Notes: a model not told the origin generated them from the letters alone. A DNA stretch of 64,000 nt from Sphingomonas phyllosphaerae (GCF_029623345.1 NZ_JAPYKH010000008.1:108866-172865), one strand, 5' to 3'; counted from the first letter of the stretch, positions 54,848 through 64,000 are shown. Made by a program: numbers and translations.

Positions 54848-56031
54848 GCCACCGCCTCAGTCGCGGCGGGCAGCAGCCCGCGCTCGGCCAGTTCGCGGCG
54901 GATCTCAGTGTCATGCTCGTTCAGCAGGGGCGGGGGCAGGCGCACCTCCTGTGGCGTGCCGCGCATCTTCACGGGGAAGCCGAGCGCGCGGAACTCGCCC
55001 TCGACCGGGTGCGGCACCTGCATCACCATGTCGCGCGCGATCGCCTGTTCACTCGCCACCGCCTCGCCATAGTCCAGGATCGGCGCGGCGGGAACGCCGG
55101 CGGCGAGCAGCGCGTCGATCCACTCCTGGCTGGTGCGAGTCACGAAGGTCGGCGCGAGGTCGTCGATCAGCACTTCGCGGTTCGCCACGCGCGCGGCGTT
55201 GGTGGCGTAGCGCTCGTCGTCCTGCAGCTCGGGGCGGCCGATCACCTGCAGCAGCTTGAGCCACAGGCCCTGGTTCGCCGCTCCGATCACGAACCAATCG
55301 TCCGACGCGCGCACCGCCTGGTAGGGGGCGGACATGCGGTTGGCCGAGCCGATCGGCGTGGGCGCGCGGCCGGTGCCCCAATATTCGGTCGTCTCCCAGA
55401 TCGACAGACCCATCGCGGCCTCAAGCAGCGACGCGTCGATATATTGTCCCTGGCCCGACGCCTGCCGCCCGATCACCGCGCTAAGGATGCCGTAGACCGA
55501 GAACAGCCCGGCGCCGAGGTCCGCCACCGCGATCGAATTCTTGGCCGGCTCCATGCCGGGAAAACCGTTGGAGCTGAGCACGCCCGACATCGCCTGGGCG
55601 ATCAGGTCGAAGCCGGGGCGCTGCGCCCATGGCCCGGTCTGGCCGAAGCCCGAGATGCTGGCGTAGATCAGGCGCGGGTTGAGCGCGGCGAGCGTATCAT
55701 AATCGATGCCGAGCCGCTTCGCGACGCCGGGGCGTGCGTTCTCCACCACGATGTCGGCGGTCTGCACCAAGGCGTAGAGCACCGCGCGATCGGCGTCGTC
55801 CTTGAGGTCGAGCGTGATGCTGCGCTTGTTGCGGTTCAGCGCGAGGAAGCCCGGACTGTCCTCGCCCTTGAGCCGGAAGCCCATCGAGTGGCGGGTCGAA
55901 TCGCCGGTGCGTGGCGGCTCGATCTTGATCACGTCGGCGCCCATGTCGCCCAGCAGCATGCAGCAGAACGGCCCCGCCATCACCTGCGAGATATCGAGCA
56001 CTCTCATGCCCTTCAGCGGCAGGTCCGGCAT
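54844..56031 (-). CDS. CaiB/BaiF family (class III) CoA-transferase
   Basis: This 395-residue enzyme moves CoA between carboxylic acids. The N-terminal LKGMRVLDISQVMAGPFC, GADVIKIEPP and the catalytic aspartate in GFDLIAQAMSG (aligned with formyl-CoA transferase Asp) are clear. ATG 56031 follows GAGAGGAGA. It would activate an acid, perhaps made by the oxidative steps encoded beside it, as a CoA thioester for the crotonase-like protein. The proposed GntR site lies just upstream at 56083. Confidence 0.93.
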   Translation of the reverse strand: MPDLPLKGMRVLDISQVMAGPFCCMLLGDMGADVIKIEPPRTGDSTRHSMGFRLKGEDSPGFLALNRNKRSITLDLKDDADRAVLYALVQTADIVVENARPGVAKRLGIDYDTLAALNPRLIYASISGFGQTGPWAQRPGFDLIAQAMSGVLSSNGFPGMEPAKNSIAVADLGAGLFSVYGILSAVIGRQASGQGQYIDASLLEAAMGLSIWETTEYWGTGRAPTPIGSANRMSAPYQAVRASDDWFVIGAANQGLWLKLLQVIGRPELQDDERYATNAARVANREVLIDDLAPTFVTRTSQEWIDALLAAGVPAAPILDYGEAVASEQAIARDMVMQVPHPVEGEFRALGFPVKMRGTPQEVRLPPPLLNEHDTEIRRELAERGLLPAATEAVA

Positions 56032-56082
56032 GTCTGTCTCCTCTCGTGTCGCACGCAGGCCGTAAAGCAGCCTATGTCACGG

Positions 56083-56100
56083 ATCATATTGTATAGGATC
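56083..56100. promoter_or_regulatory. proposed GntR operator, site 5, between divergent genes
   Basis: ATCATATTGTATAGGATC contains both halves of the shared motif, ATCATAT and TATAGGAT, with three extra bases between them. It lies between the CoA-transferase gene and the second quinoprotein gene and could control both. Confidence 0.45.
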
Positions 56101-56187
56101 GTGCGGCTTGCTAGCACCGTTGAAATGACAGGACAACGTTGCGGCCACCGCGGGTGAAACGCAACGTTGCCGGCAGGAGAGTGACGC

Positions 56188-58107
56188 GTGGCGAGCAGGA
56201 CCAGGCAACAGAGGTGGCGCGTCGCGCACGCAGGCATGATGGTGACCGCCGCGGTCGTACTCGCGCCATCACCGTCCGCCGCGCAGGCGAAGGGCGACTG
56301 GCAGGGCTATGGCCGCGACGAGAGCCACGCGCGCTACTCGCCACTGACCGAGATCAATCCGGCGAACGTCACCAAGCTGCGGCAGGTCTGGAGCTATCAC
56401 ATGCGACCCGCCGGCACGGCCGGCGAGGCGATCCCGATGCCCGACAGCGTCCCCGCCAAGTTCCGCACCGGCTTCTCCGCCTCGGAGGCGACACCGCTGG
56501 TGGTCAAGGGGGTGATGTACCTCGCCACCCCGTACAAGCGCGTGGTCGCGCTCGACGCCGCGACCGGGGCAGAGCGCTGGGTGTTCCAGCTGCCCGGCAA
56601 CGACCAGGCCTCGACCCGCGGCGTCGCCTATTGGCCGGGTGGCAAGGGAACGGGTGCGCGGATCGTCTTCGGCACGCGCAGCGGCAAGCTGATCGCGCTC
56701 GACGCGGCGACCGGCCAGCCCGCGGCCGGCTTCGGTAACGCCGGTGCGGTCGACATGAAGACACCTGAGGTGATGAACGGCACGCGCGCACCGCTCGGCA
56801 TGAGCAGCCCGCCCGCCATCTACCGCGACATCATCATCACCGGCTCGCGCGTGCAGGAGATGCCCGTGAAGGGCGCCGCCGGCGACGTGCGCGGCTGGGA
56901 CGCGCGCACCGGCAAGCTGCTGTGGACCTTCCACACGATCCCGCAGCCGGGCGAGCCGAACTTCGGCACCTGGGAGGGCGACAGCTGGCAGAAGCGCTCG
57001 GGCGTGAACGTCTGGACCTTCGTGCTCGTCGACGACAAGCGCGGCATCGCCTACCTGCCCATCGGCGCCCCGACGTTCGATCGCTGGGGCGGCGATCGCA
57101 AGGGACAGAATCTCTACGGCAACTCGATCGTCGCGGTAGAGGCGGCGACGGGCAAGTATCTCTGGCACTTCCAGACGGTCCACCATGACATCTGGGACGT
57201 CGACCTGCCCACGGCGACCCTGATCGAGGTGCGCCGCGGCGGTCGCACGATCCCGGCGATCGCGGTGATGAACAAGACCGCGACGATGTTCATCCTCGAT
57301 CGCGTCACCGGCAAGCCGCTGTACGACGTGCGCGAGGTGCCGGTGCCGACCGACACCGACGTGCCCGGCGAGCAGCCCTGGCCGACCCAGCCGATGCCGG
57401 TCACGCCTCCGCCGCTGGCGCGCACCAGCTACGCCGCTTCCGACCTGATCGACGGTCCGCCCGCGCACCGCGCGGCCTGCGAGAAGCTGGTCGCGGACCT
57501 GACCATCGCGCCCAGCCGACCGTTCCAGCCGCTACGTGCCGACAGCGCGGTAAACTTCTTCCCCGGCAGTCTCGGCGGAGTCGATTGGGGCGGGGGCGCG
57601 TTCGATCCGAGGAGCGGATTGTACGTGATCAACGTCAACAATCTCGCCAGCCCGCAGCAGCTCGCGAAGCAGCCCGACGGCAGCTGGGGGATGAAGGCGG
57701 GCTACGCCTACTTCCAGAATTCCGAGACCGGCAATCCGTGCCAGAAGGGGCCGTGGGGTGAGCTGGTTGCGGTGAACGTCGACACCGGCGCGGTGGCGTG
57801 GCGCAAGGTGCTGGGCAAGAACGACGATCCTGCCTTCGCCGCGAACGGCGTGGTCAGCGCGGGCGGGCCGATCACCACCGCGAGCGGGCTGACCTTCATC
57901 GGCGCGACGCGCGACGCGACGATCCGCGCCTTCGAGACGAAGAGCGGCGCGCTGTTGTGGTCGGCGCCGCTGCCCGCCTCCAATTATGGTACGCCGATGA
58001 CCTATCGCGCCGCCGACGGCCGTCAGATGCTCGCCGCGGTGGCGACCGGCGGTTTCGCCTTCCAACCCGCGACCAGCGACCAGGTGGTCGCCTTCGCCGT
58101 CCGCTGA
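56188..58107 (+). CDS. PQQ-dependent dehydrogenase (glucose-dehydrogenase-like quinoprotein)
   Basis: This 639-residue periplasmic propeller enzyme resembles the soluble part of quinoprotein glucose dehydrogenase. The signature WQGYGRDESHARYSPLTEIN starts the mature protein after a Sec-type signal peptide ending SPSAAQA. HHDIWDVD (residues 332-339) carries the likely catalytic aspartate, and repeats such as DAATGAERWVFQ show the propeller. There is no membrane domain. GTG 56188 has AGGAGA seven bases upstream. A small cytochrome c gene follows at 58118. It differs from the first quinoprotein in signal type, so the two probably act on different substrates. Confidence 0.92.
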   Translation: MASRTRQQRWRVAHAGMMVTAAVVLAPSPSAAQAKGDWQGYGRDESHARYSPLTEINPANVTKLRQVWSYHMRPAGTAGEAIPMPDSVPAKFRTGFSASEATPLVVKGVMYLATPYKRVVALDAATGAERWVFQLPGNDQASTRGVAYWPGGKGTGARIVFGTRSGKLIALDAATGQPAAGFGNAGAVDMKTPEVMNGTRAPLGMSSPPAIYRDIIITGSRVQEMPVKGAAGDVRGWDARTGKLLWTFHTIPQPGEPNFGTWEGDSWQKRSGVNVWTFVLVDDKRGIAYLPIGAPTFDRWGGDRKGQNLYGNSIVAVEAATGKYLWHFQTVHHDIWDVDLPTATLIEVRRGGRTIPAIAVMNKTATMFILDRVTGKPLYDVREVPVPTDTDVPGEQPWPTQPMPVTPPPLARTSYAASDLIDGPPAHRAACEKLVADLTIAPSRPFQPLRADSAVNFFPGSLGGVDWGGGAFDPRSGLYVINVNNLASPQQLAKQPDGSWGMKAGYAYFQNSETGNPCQKGPWGELVAVNVDTGAVAWRKVLGKNDDPAFAANGVVSAGGPITTASGLTFIGATRDATIRAFETKSGALLWSAPLPASNYGTPMTYRAADGRQMLAAVATGGFAFQPATSDQVVAFAVR

Positions 58108-58117
58108 GGTGCCTGCC

Positions 58118-58459
58118 ATGACGCGTATCGACCCGATCGTCCGCCTCGCCGCCGGCTGCGCCGCCTTCGCCGGTACCGCGCTGCTCGGCGCGGTGGCGCT
58201 GGCCGCGCAGCAGCCCGCCACGCCGACCGCCGCGCCCGCGCCGGGTCCGGGGCTGGACCTGATCAACGAGCGCTGCGGCTTCTGCCACACCACCAACCAG
58301 GTGTTTACCGCGCACAAGACCGCCGCCGAGTGGCCGGCGCTGGTTCAGTCGATGATCGACCGCGGCGCCGAGCTCTCGCCCGAGGAGCAGAAGGTGATGA
58401 GCGACTATCTCGTCGCCAACCTGGCGACGGACAAGAAAGCCGGCGCGACGGGGCATTGA
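58118..58459 (+). CDS. small periplasmic cytochrome c-like protein, partner of the second quinoprotein
   Basis: This 113-residue protein has a signal peptide, a short Pro/Ala linker and a haem-binding CGFCH at residues 53-57. Methionines in VQSMIDRG and KVMSDYL are candidates for the sixth ligand. The size resembles the small cytochromes coded next to quinoprotein dehydrogenases. It starts 10 bp after the quinoprotein stop and is the last gene of that short operon. Confidence 0.88.
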   Translation: MTRIDPIVRLAAGCAAFAGTALLGAVALAAQQPATPTAAPAPGPGLDLINERCGFCHTTNQVFTAHKTAAEWPALVQSMIDRGAELSPEEQKVMSDYLVANLATDKKAGATGH

Positions 58460-58529
58460 CGCGGGAACGTCATCGGGAACAGGCGGCGCTGGCGGCTGAC
58501 GCCACATGCTTCACCTGATCGATCCTTGC

Positions 58530-58808
58530 TCAGCGGCGACGCATGCCGCGGCCGCGCGTCATCGGATCGGGCCGGGGCGGGGGCGTCCAGTCCGGCGGCG
58601 GCGTGACCCGCTGCTGGCTCGTGCCCAGCCCCATCGCGCCGGGTCGCTGGCGCTCGAGCCCGCTGAGATCGGCGGCGGCGGCCTCTTCCGCGCTCGCACC
58701 GCCGCGCAGGAGGTTGATGCGGTCGCGCAGCCGGCGCGCCTCCTCGAAGTCGAGTGCCGCGGCGGCCGCGTCCATCGCGGCATGCAGCTCGGCGAGGGTC
58801 TCGCTCAT
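58530..58808 (-). CDS. small UVR-motif (UvrB/UvrC-type) protein
   Basis: This 92-residue protein carries the UVR helix-hairpin motif DFEEARRLRDRINLLR at about residues 20-35, the element through which UvrB and UvrC interact. The remainder is low-complexity Pro/Arg sequence. Outside nucleotide excision repair, such small UVR proteins are found in stress-related chaperone or kinase-activator systems, so the role is open. It lies 7 bp from the antiporter gene, on the same strand and downstream of it. Confidence 0.8.
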   Translation of the reverse strand: MSETLAELHAAMDAAAAALDFEEARRLRDRINLLRGGASAEEAAAADLSGLERQRPGAMGLGTSQQRVTPPPDWTPPPRPDPMTRGRGMRRR

Positions 58809-58815
58809 GTCGTGA

Positions 58816-60468
58816 TCACAATCCCTTTCGCGTCAGACGCGCGTCGGCGAGATCGAGCTCGCGTCCGAGCTGCTCTGCCAACGTCAGTCCGATCTCGCGG
58901 CGGCGGCCCAGCGCGAACAGCGCCCGGCGCTCGGCGCGCACCGCGGCGAGGCGAAGCTCGCGCTCGATCTCGGCGTCCTGCGAGCGCTCGTCGCGCGCGC
59001 CGCTGTCCTCGTCGAGGTGCGCGATGCGGTCGCGATACTGCGCCATCAGCCGCGCCGCCACGTCGGTGTAGCGATCGGCGTCGCCGCGGTCCTGCGCCAT
59101 GGCGTGCTGGACACGCTCGATCTCAGCGATCGCAGCCTCGGCGGTGACCACGCGGGCGCGGTCGCGCTCGCCCGCAGCGCCTTCCTCGGCGGGGAAGGTC
59201 AGCCCGCGCAGCAGCAGCGGCAGCCCGCCCGCGGCGATCGCGAGCGAGGCCAGGATCACGCCCGAGGCGAGCAGGATGACGAGATCGCGCGCGGGGAAGT
59301 CGGCGCCGCTCGGTAGCGCCAGCGGCAGCGTCAGCGCACCCGCCAGCGTGATCGCACCGCGCGCGCCCGCCACCGACATGGCCGCGATCACGCGCCGCGG
59401 CGGACTCCCCTTCGCACCGTCGCCGCGCTGCTTGGCGCGATAGAGCGTGAACTGGAGGGACACCCACACCCAGGAGAAGCGCAGCGCCGCGAGTACCGCG
59501 ACGATCGCGGCGACATAGCCGAGCAGCCACCAGGCGTTGGCGTGCCCCGTGCCCGCGACCGCGGCGCGGGCGCCGGCGAACAGCGCGGGCAATTGCTCGC
59601 CGAGCAGGACGAAGATCACGCCGTTGAGCGTGAACTGCAGCATGTCCCAGACAGCGCGGCGCCGGATCCGTGTCGCCGCGCTCACCGCGACGCCGCTGCC
59701 GACGAAGGTCATCGCGATGCCCGCGGCGGCGGCGGCGAGCACGCCGGAGGCGTGGACATGCTCGGCGGCGAGATACGCGCCGAACGGGATCAGCAGGCTG
59801 ACGAGGATGTTCGAGCCCGCGTCGTCGCCGCCGGTGCGGCGCGCGACCAGCGTCTTGCCGCCGATCGCCAGCCAGGTGACGCCGGCGCCGATCGCCACCC
59901 CGGCGAGCGCCATCCAGGCGAAGGTGCCGAGCGCCTCGCTCAGCGAGAAGGTGCCGCTGAGCGCGGCGGCGATGGCAAAGCGCAGGCACACCAGCCCCGA
60001 GGCGTCGTTGAGCAACGACTCGCCCTCCAGGATGTGCATCATGCGCTTGGGGATCGGCACCTTCTGTGCGATCGCGCCGACCGCGATCGGGTCAGTCGGC
60101 GACACCACCGCGGCGAGTGCGAAGGCGACCGCCAGCGGCATCGCCGGGATCAGCCAGTGGACGAAGAAGCCCAGCCCCAGCACGGTGAGGAACACCAGCC
60201 CGAGCGCGAGCCCGAGCACCGCGCCGCGGTCGCGCAGCAGCTCGTCCTTGGGGATGCGCCAGCCGTCGAGGAAGAGCAGCGGCGGCACGAGCAGCAGGAA
60301 GAACAGCTCGGGATCGAGCTCCACCCGGATGCCGGCGAAGGCGCCGATCAGCGCGCCGAGCGCGATCTGGACCAGCGGGCGGGGGAGAGCGGAAGGCAGA
60401 AGTCGCGAGACGGTGCCGCTGACGACCACCGCCAGCAGCAGGAACAGGCACAAGGTGACGACGTCCAA
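58816..60468 (-). CDS. Na+/H+ antiporter, CPA1 family
   Basis: This roughly 550-residue inner-membrane exchanger has about 12 helices and a cytoplasmic C-terminal helical tail rich in Arg and Glu. The ion-binding segments of the CPA1 family are present: ALAAVVSPTDPIAV and LEGESLLNDASGLV. There is no ATG near the expected N-terminus; TTG 60468 with GGGAGAAG upstream is proposed, since the frame further upstream runs into repeat family B. Probable role: pH and sodium homeostasis. Confidence 0.88.
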   Translation of the reverse strand: MDVVTLCLFLLLAVVVSGTVSRLLPSALPRPLVQIALGALIGAFAGIRVELDPELFFLLLVPPLLFLDGWRIPKDELLRDRGAVLGLALGLVFLTVLGLGFFVHWLIPAMPLAVAFALAAVVSPTDPIAVGAIAQKVPIPKRMMHILEGESLLNDASGLVCLRFAIAAALSGTFSLSEALGTFAWMALAGVAIGAGVTWLAIGGKTLVARRTGGDDAGSNILVSLLIPFGAYLAAEHVHASGVLAAAAAGIAMTFVGSGVAVSAATRIRRRAVWDMLQFTLNGVIFVLLGEQLPALFAGARAAVAGTGHANAWWLLGYVAAIVAVLAALRFSWVWVSLQFTLYRAKQRGDGAKGSPPRRVIAAMSVAGARGAITLAGALTLPLALPSGADFPARDLVILLASGVILASLAIAAGGLPLLLRGLTFPAEEGAAGERDRARVVTAEAAIAEIERVQHAMAQDRGDADRYTDVAARLMAQYRDRIAHLDEDSGARDERSQDAEIERELRLAAVRAERRALFALGRRREIGLTLAEQLGRELDLADARLTRKGL

Positions 60469-60611
60469 CTTCAGCTTCTCCCGCAGATGCTCTTTTCTAA
60501 GACGCGCGCGGCGATGGGGTTCCGGGCGCGGTGTAGAAGATGGGACGCACCCCGCCCGCGCGCTCCCTCGACGCCTTGATGGCGTGGCAGACTTCGCCGC
60601 GAGCGTGACTT

Positions 60612-60701
60612 GTTCCCCGGCGAAGGCCGGGGCCCAGGTGGGAAGGCCGTGGTGAGACCCATGAGCGTCCCCCAACTGGGCCCCGGCTTCCGCCGGGGAA
60701 C
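60612..60701. repeat. intergenic palindromic repeat, family B, copy 2 (90 bp)
   Basis: The ends are inverted: GTTCCCCGGCGAAGGCCGGG and CCCCGGCTTCCGCCGGGGAAC (arms given in part). It is equal in length to the copy at 19421 and lies between dcd and the antiporter gene. Confidence 0.8.
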
Positions 60702-60759
60702 AGGGTCGGAGGTGGAGCGGCAGCGCAGAACATCACGGCACGCTCCGCCACCGGCACGC

Positions 60760-61314
60760 TCACAACCGCGGCAGCGTCACCCCGCGCTGTCCCATATATT
60801 TGCCCGCGCGGTCGGCGTAGCTGATCTCGCATGGCTCGTTGCCCTGGAGGAACAGGAACTGGCACGCGCCCTCGTTGGCGTAGATCTTGGCGGGCAGCGG
60901 CGTGGTGTTCGAGAACTCGAGCGTGACGTGGCCCTCCCAGCCCGGTTCGAGCGGAGTGACGTTCACGATGATGCCGCAGCGCGCGTAGGTCGACTTGCCG
61001 AGACAGATCACCAGCACGTCGCGCGGTACGCGGAAATATTCCACCGTCCGCGCCAGCGCGAAGCTGTTGGGAGGAATGATGCACACGTCGGTCTTGCGGT
61101 CGACGAAGCTGTTCGAGGCGAAATCCTTCGGATCGACGATCGCATTGTCGACGTTAGTGAAGATCTTGAACTCGTCGGCGACGCGCGCGTCATAGCCGTA
61201 GCTCGACAGGCCGTAGCTGATGCAGCCGTCGCGCCGCTGCGCCTCGACGAAGGGCTCGATCATGCCCTCGCCCTGCGCGCGCTCGCGGATCCAGCGGTCC
61301 GACAGGATCGACAT
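60760..61314 (-). CDS. dcd: dCTP deaminase
   Basis: This 184-residue enzyme deaminates dCTP to dUTP, feeding the dUTPase encoded elsewhere in the window. Family segments are [32 protein letters not shown] (split [19 protein letters not shown]), [11 protein letters not shown] with the catalytic region, and [21 protein letters not shown] 61314 matches the usual N-terminus of the family. It stands alone on this strand. Confidence 0.96.
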   Translation of the reverse strand: MSILSDRWIRERAQGEGMIEPFVEAQRRDGCISYGLSSYGYDARVADEFKIFTNVDNAIVDPKDFASNSFVDRKTDVCIIPPNSFALARTVEYFRVPRDVLVICLGKSTYARCGIIVNVTPLEPGWEGHVTLEFSNTTPLPAKIYANEGACQFLFLQGNEPCEISYADRAGKYMGQRGVTLPRL

Positions 61315-61603
61315 ACAGGCTCCCCCCAGGTGAGCGGACGCTTTCGACGCTGCGCCGGGCGAGCGCAAGGGGGCGGTGATCCGCTTCCTTCCTCTCCAAT
61401 CGCTTGGAGGAGTCGTCGGGCCTGTCGAGACGGTGCCGCAGGTGGCGCCCTCTCGATATGCGCTCTCGACAAGCTCGATCGCTACTCGAGCCGAACGGAA
61501 GCGGGAGCTTAAACCAGCGGAAGACCAAACGAAGGGGAAGGTCGATTGATGGGGAGGGCATGACGGTTGGGGAGGGCCAACCGTCAGTCGTCGACCCTCC
61601 GCC
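61315..61603. other. intergenic region upstream of dcd
   Basis: About 290 bp with no gene. A segment at about 61416-61490, rich in CTCGA and TCGAG pieces, looks like another palindromic intergenic element, but no second copy is visible here. The dcd promoter must lie within the first part. Confidence 0.4.
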
Positions 61604-62962
61604 TCACCCGCGCGGGAGCGTGATCGTTGCGACCAGCCCGCCGCCGTCGCGCGCCGCGAGCACGATCGCGCCGCCGGCCTCCTCGACGATCGCGCGGGCC
61701 AGGGCCAGCCCCAGGCCGATCCCGCCGGTCTCGCGGTTGCGCGATGTCTCGAGGCGGATGAAGGCGCCGAACACGTCGTCCAGCCGGTCCGCCGGGATGC
61801 CGGGCCCGCGGTCGGCGACCACGATCGCGGCGCTCGCCGCCTCGGCGCGCAGCGACACCTCGGCGGCGCCGGCGTATTTCACCGCATTCTCGATCAGGTT
61901 GCGCACCGCACGGCGGATCAGCGACGGGCGCAGCCGCATGCGCAGCCGCGCGGCCTCCTCGAACGCGACGTCGTCGCCCAGGTGGCGGAAGTCCTCCACG
62001 ACCGCGTCCACCAGCGCGGCGAGATCGACCTCGGTCACGGGCTCGCTCGGGCGGCCGAGCCGTGCCAGCGACAGGATGTCCTCCAGCGTGCGGTTCATCT
62101 CGGCGATCGTGTCGGCCATGCGCGCGCGGTCCTGCTCGTCCTCGACCGACTCGATCCGCACGCGCAGCGCGGCCAGCGGCGTGCGCAAATCGTGGCCGAT
62201 TGCGCCGAGCATGCGATCCTTCTCGTCCAGCATGGCGGTGACGCGCAGGCTGAGCGCGTTGAACGCGGCGATCACCGCGGCAACGTCGGGCGGTCCCTCC
62301 TCCTCGAGCGGGCGCGGCGGAGTGCGCGGCGAATAGGCGCGCGCGGCGGCGGCGAGCTCACGCAGCGGGCGCGAGATGCGGCGCGCCACCCACAGCACCG
62401 GCAGCAGCACCATGCCGTAAAGAATCAATGTTTGCGCGAGCAGCCGCCAGAACAGTCGCGTGTCGCCGCGCGGCAGCCCGCCCGCCAGCACCAGCCAGCG
62501 CCCGCCGGGCTGCTGCGCGGCGACCACGATGGTCTCGGGCGGCGGCTCGGGGCCGTGACGCGCGGCCATGCGGCGCTCGAAGCGACTGAGCGGCACCTGA
62601 TAGGTTCCCGGCGGCGCGATCGCCACCTCCACCCGGCGCATCCGCACGCCGAACTCGTCGAGCTGCGCGCGCACCTCGCGCGCCATCTCCGGCTGCGGCG
62701 CCATCTCGGCGGTGATCGGGCTGCGCACGGCAACGCGGACGCGGCCGCGATCGGGGGTGATGCGGCGCCCGCTCGCCTCCTGATCAAGCGCGTCGGCGAG
62801 GCGGAAGGCGGCGGGGCGCGACGCTTGCGCGACGCGGAAGCTGCTCCGCTCGCGCAGCAGCAGCGCGAGGTTGATCGCCTGCGCCACGAACAAGGCGAGC
62901 GCGACCAGCAGCGCCATCTGCCCGGCGAGGCTGCGCGGCCAGGGCAGGCGGCGCCAGGTCAC
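61604..62962 (-). CDS. sensor histidine kinase (second two-component system)
   Basis: This 452-residue inner-membrane kinase has a first helix at about residues 13-31, a periplasmic domain with [15 protein letters not shown], a second helix at about 178-197, HAMP, and the phospho-acceptor H257 in [12 protein letters not shown]. The ATPase boxes are [17 protein letters not shown] and GIGLGLALA. Its gene starts 7 bp after the response regulator stop. The signal is unknown. Confidence 0.93.
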   Translation of the reverse strand: MTWRRLPWPRSLAGQMALLVALALFVAQAINLALLLRERSSFRVAQASRPAAFRLADALDQEASGRRITPDRGRVRVAVRSPITAEMAPQPEMAREVRAQLDEFGVRMRRVEVAIAPPGTYQVPLSRFERRMAARHGPEPPPETIVVAAQQPGGRWLVLAGGLPRGDTRLFWRLLAQTLILYGMVLLPVLWVARRISRPLRELAAAARAYSPRTPPRPLEEEGPPDVAAVIAAFNALSLRVTAMLDEKDRMLGAIGHDLRTPLAALRVRIESVEDEQDRARMADTIAEMNRTLEDILSLARLGRPSEPVTEVDLAALVDAVVEDFRHLGDDVAFEEAARLRMRLRPSLIRRAVRNLIENAVKYAGAAEVSLRAEAASAAIVVADRGPGIPADRLDDVFGAFIRLETSRNRETGGIGLGLALARAIVEEAGGAIVLAARDGGGLVATITLPRG

Positions 62963-62969
62963 GCGGCGC

Positions 62970-63707
62970 TCACAGCCGCGTCACGTCGGTGGAGAGCGCG
63001 TAGCCGCCGCCCCACACCGTCTTGATGATCTCGGGCGCCTTGGGATCGGCCTCGATCTTGCGCCGCAGCCGGCTCACCTGATTGTCGATCGCGCGATCGA
63101 ACGCCGCCGCCTCGCGCCCCTGCGTGAGGTCGAGCAGCTGGTCGCGCGTGAGCACCTGCCGCGGGCGCTGCACCAGCGCGAGCAGCAGATTATACTCGCC
63201 GGTCGACAGCGGCACCGAGACGCCCTCGCGGTCGACCAAAGCGCGCTCGCCGGTTTTGAGCAACCAGCCGGCGAAGGCATAGGCGCCGCTCTCGGGCGCG
63301 TGCTGGCGCACCGCGCCGCCCGCGGCGCGGCGCAGAACGACCTTGATCCGCGCCGCCAGCTCGCGCGGCGAGAAGGGCTTCACGACATAATCGTCCGCGC
63401 CCATCTCGAGCCCGACGATGCGATCGGTCTCCTCGCTCTTGGCGGTGAGCAGGATCACCGGCGTCTCGCCGGTGGCGCGGATGTGGCGGCACAGCGACAG
63501 CCCGTCTTCGCCCGGCATCATGATGTCGAGCACGACCAGGTCGATCGCATAAGCGGCCATGCGCATCCGTGCGCTCTCCGCGTCGCCCGCCTGGGTGACG
63601 CGGAAACCCTGCTTGGTCAGGTAGACGGCGAGCGGCTCGCGGATCGAGCGCTCGTCGTCGACGAGCAGCAGATGCGGGGTGTCGGCCATGTCGTCGGGGC
63701 CTGCCAT
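62970..63707 (-). CDS. OmpR-family response regulator
   Basis: This 245-residue regulator has a receiver domain with DDE near residue 17, D61 in VLDIMMPGEDG, a conserved lysine in VVKPFSPREL and a C-terminal winged helix with DRAIDNQVSRLRRKI. ATG 63707 is preceded by GAGG; ATG 63689 is also possible. It sits between an EF-hand gene and the kinase gene on the same strand. Confidence 0.94.
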   Translation of the reverse strand: MAGPDDMADTPHLLLVDDERSIREPLAVYLTKQGFRVTQAGDAESARMRMAAYAIDLVVLDIMMPGEDGLSLCRHIRATGETPVILLTAKSEETDRIVGLEMGADDYVVKPFSPRELAARIKVVLRRAAGGAVRQHAPESGAYAFAGWLLKTGERALVDREGVSVPLSTGEYNLLLALVQRPRQVLTRDQLLDLTQGREAAAFDRAIDNQVSRLRRKIEADPKAPEIIKTVWGGGYALSTDVTRL

Positions 63708-63737
63708 AGCTGATGCCTCGATGGAAAGAGCCGCGTG

Positions 63738-64000
63738 TCAGTCGCGCTCTGGCGCGGCGCCGTCGCGTGGACCGCCGCGCTCGCCGTCACGCTCGCCGCG
63801 CGGGCCGGGGCCGCGCAGGTCGCCGTCGGGGCCGATGCGGCGGGCGCGCATCATCAGCCGCATCGCCTCGCGCTCCTGCTGGTCGACCCGGCCGTCCTGG
63901 TTGGTGTCGGCGCGATCGAACATCCGCAGCGCGCGCTCGCGGAACTGCTCGCGCGTCATCTCGCGCGGTTCGCGCCGGTGATGGCGGCCGCCGCGCTCGC
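63738..64000 (-). CDS. EF-hand domain protein (5' end outside window)
   Basis: The last bases of the window encode the C-terminal part of a calcium-binding protein. A canonical 12-residue EF-hand loop, DTNQDGRVDQQE, is followed by a tail rich in Gly, Arg and Asp. The frame stays open to position 64000 (it reads RGGRHHRREPREM before the first internal ATG), so the true start and any signal peptide are off the window. The stop is 30 bp before the response regulator start, so it may head this operon. Confidence 0.8.
   Translation of the reverse strand, partial: ERGGRHHRREPREMTREQFRERALRMFDRADTNQDGRVDQQEREAMRLMMRARRIGPDGDLRGPGPRGERDGERGGPRDGAAPERD

Noticed and set aside
60469..60675. Longer N-terminus of the Na+/H+ antiporter
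   Set aside because: The extra residues would be coded by repeat family B and have no resemblance to antiporters.

Overview
The window is very GC-rich, densely packed bacterial chromosome. Three large TonB-dependent receptors, paired SapC/cupin-like genes, a flavin-dependent tryptophan halogenase homologue, a class II DAHP synthase and short palindromic intergenic repeats together suggest an alphaproteobacterium of the Sphingomonas group. This assignment is inferred from gene content and not from a marker-gene comparison. No phage, insertion sequence, CRISPR array or replication origin was seen.

Layout. (1) 1-3821: arylesterase (cut by the window edge) divergent from a YbbA/YbbP-like ABC transporter. 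(2) 3964-7788: exported molybdenum aldehyde oxidoreductase paoABC. (3) 8131-14841: TonB receptor, SapC, cupin_8 protein and tryptophan halogenase in one apparent operon. (4) 14930-30641: mostly housekeeping genes (ClC channel, tRNA-Glu, DAHP synthase, SDR, cysS, a Tat-lipoprotein dioxygenase, a two-component system, nitrilase-family enzyme, rpsU, FKBP isomerase, phosphatase, galU, moeB-like, dut). (5) 30756-41484: a polysaccharide-utilisation-like locus with a second TonB receptor/SapC/cupin set plus GH95, GH43 and a CE1-like esterase. (6) 41939-58459: third TonB receptor, GntR regulator, exported amidohydrolase, MFS transporter, iron alcohol dehydrogenase, succinate-semialdehyde-dehydrogenase-like ALDH, two quinoprotein/cytochrome c pairs, a CoA-transferase and an atypical crotonase. 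(7) 58530-64000: UVR-motif protein, Na+/H+ antiporter, dcd, a second two-component system and an EF-hand protein.

How it may work together. Regions 5 and 6 look like one catabolic island. A 12-base motif close to ATCATATAGGAT lies at the control region of each of its main transcription units, including the promoter region of the GntR gene itself, and is not seen in front of the first receptor operon. Each TonB receptor, and probably GH43, also has a LacI-type operator, although no LacI gene lies in the window. The enzymes would release and import a decorated plant cell-wall glycan fragment, then oxidise an alcohol through an aldehyde to an acid. The substrate is not proven.

The most unusual material is the duplicated receptor-SapC-cupin module (one copy carrying a halogenase), the shared operator motif, two enzymes that lack the standard catalytic residues of their families, and several families of roughly 90-bp palindromic repeats.
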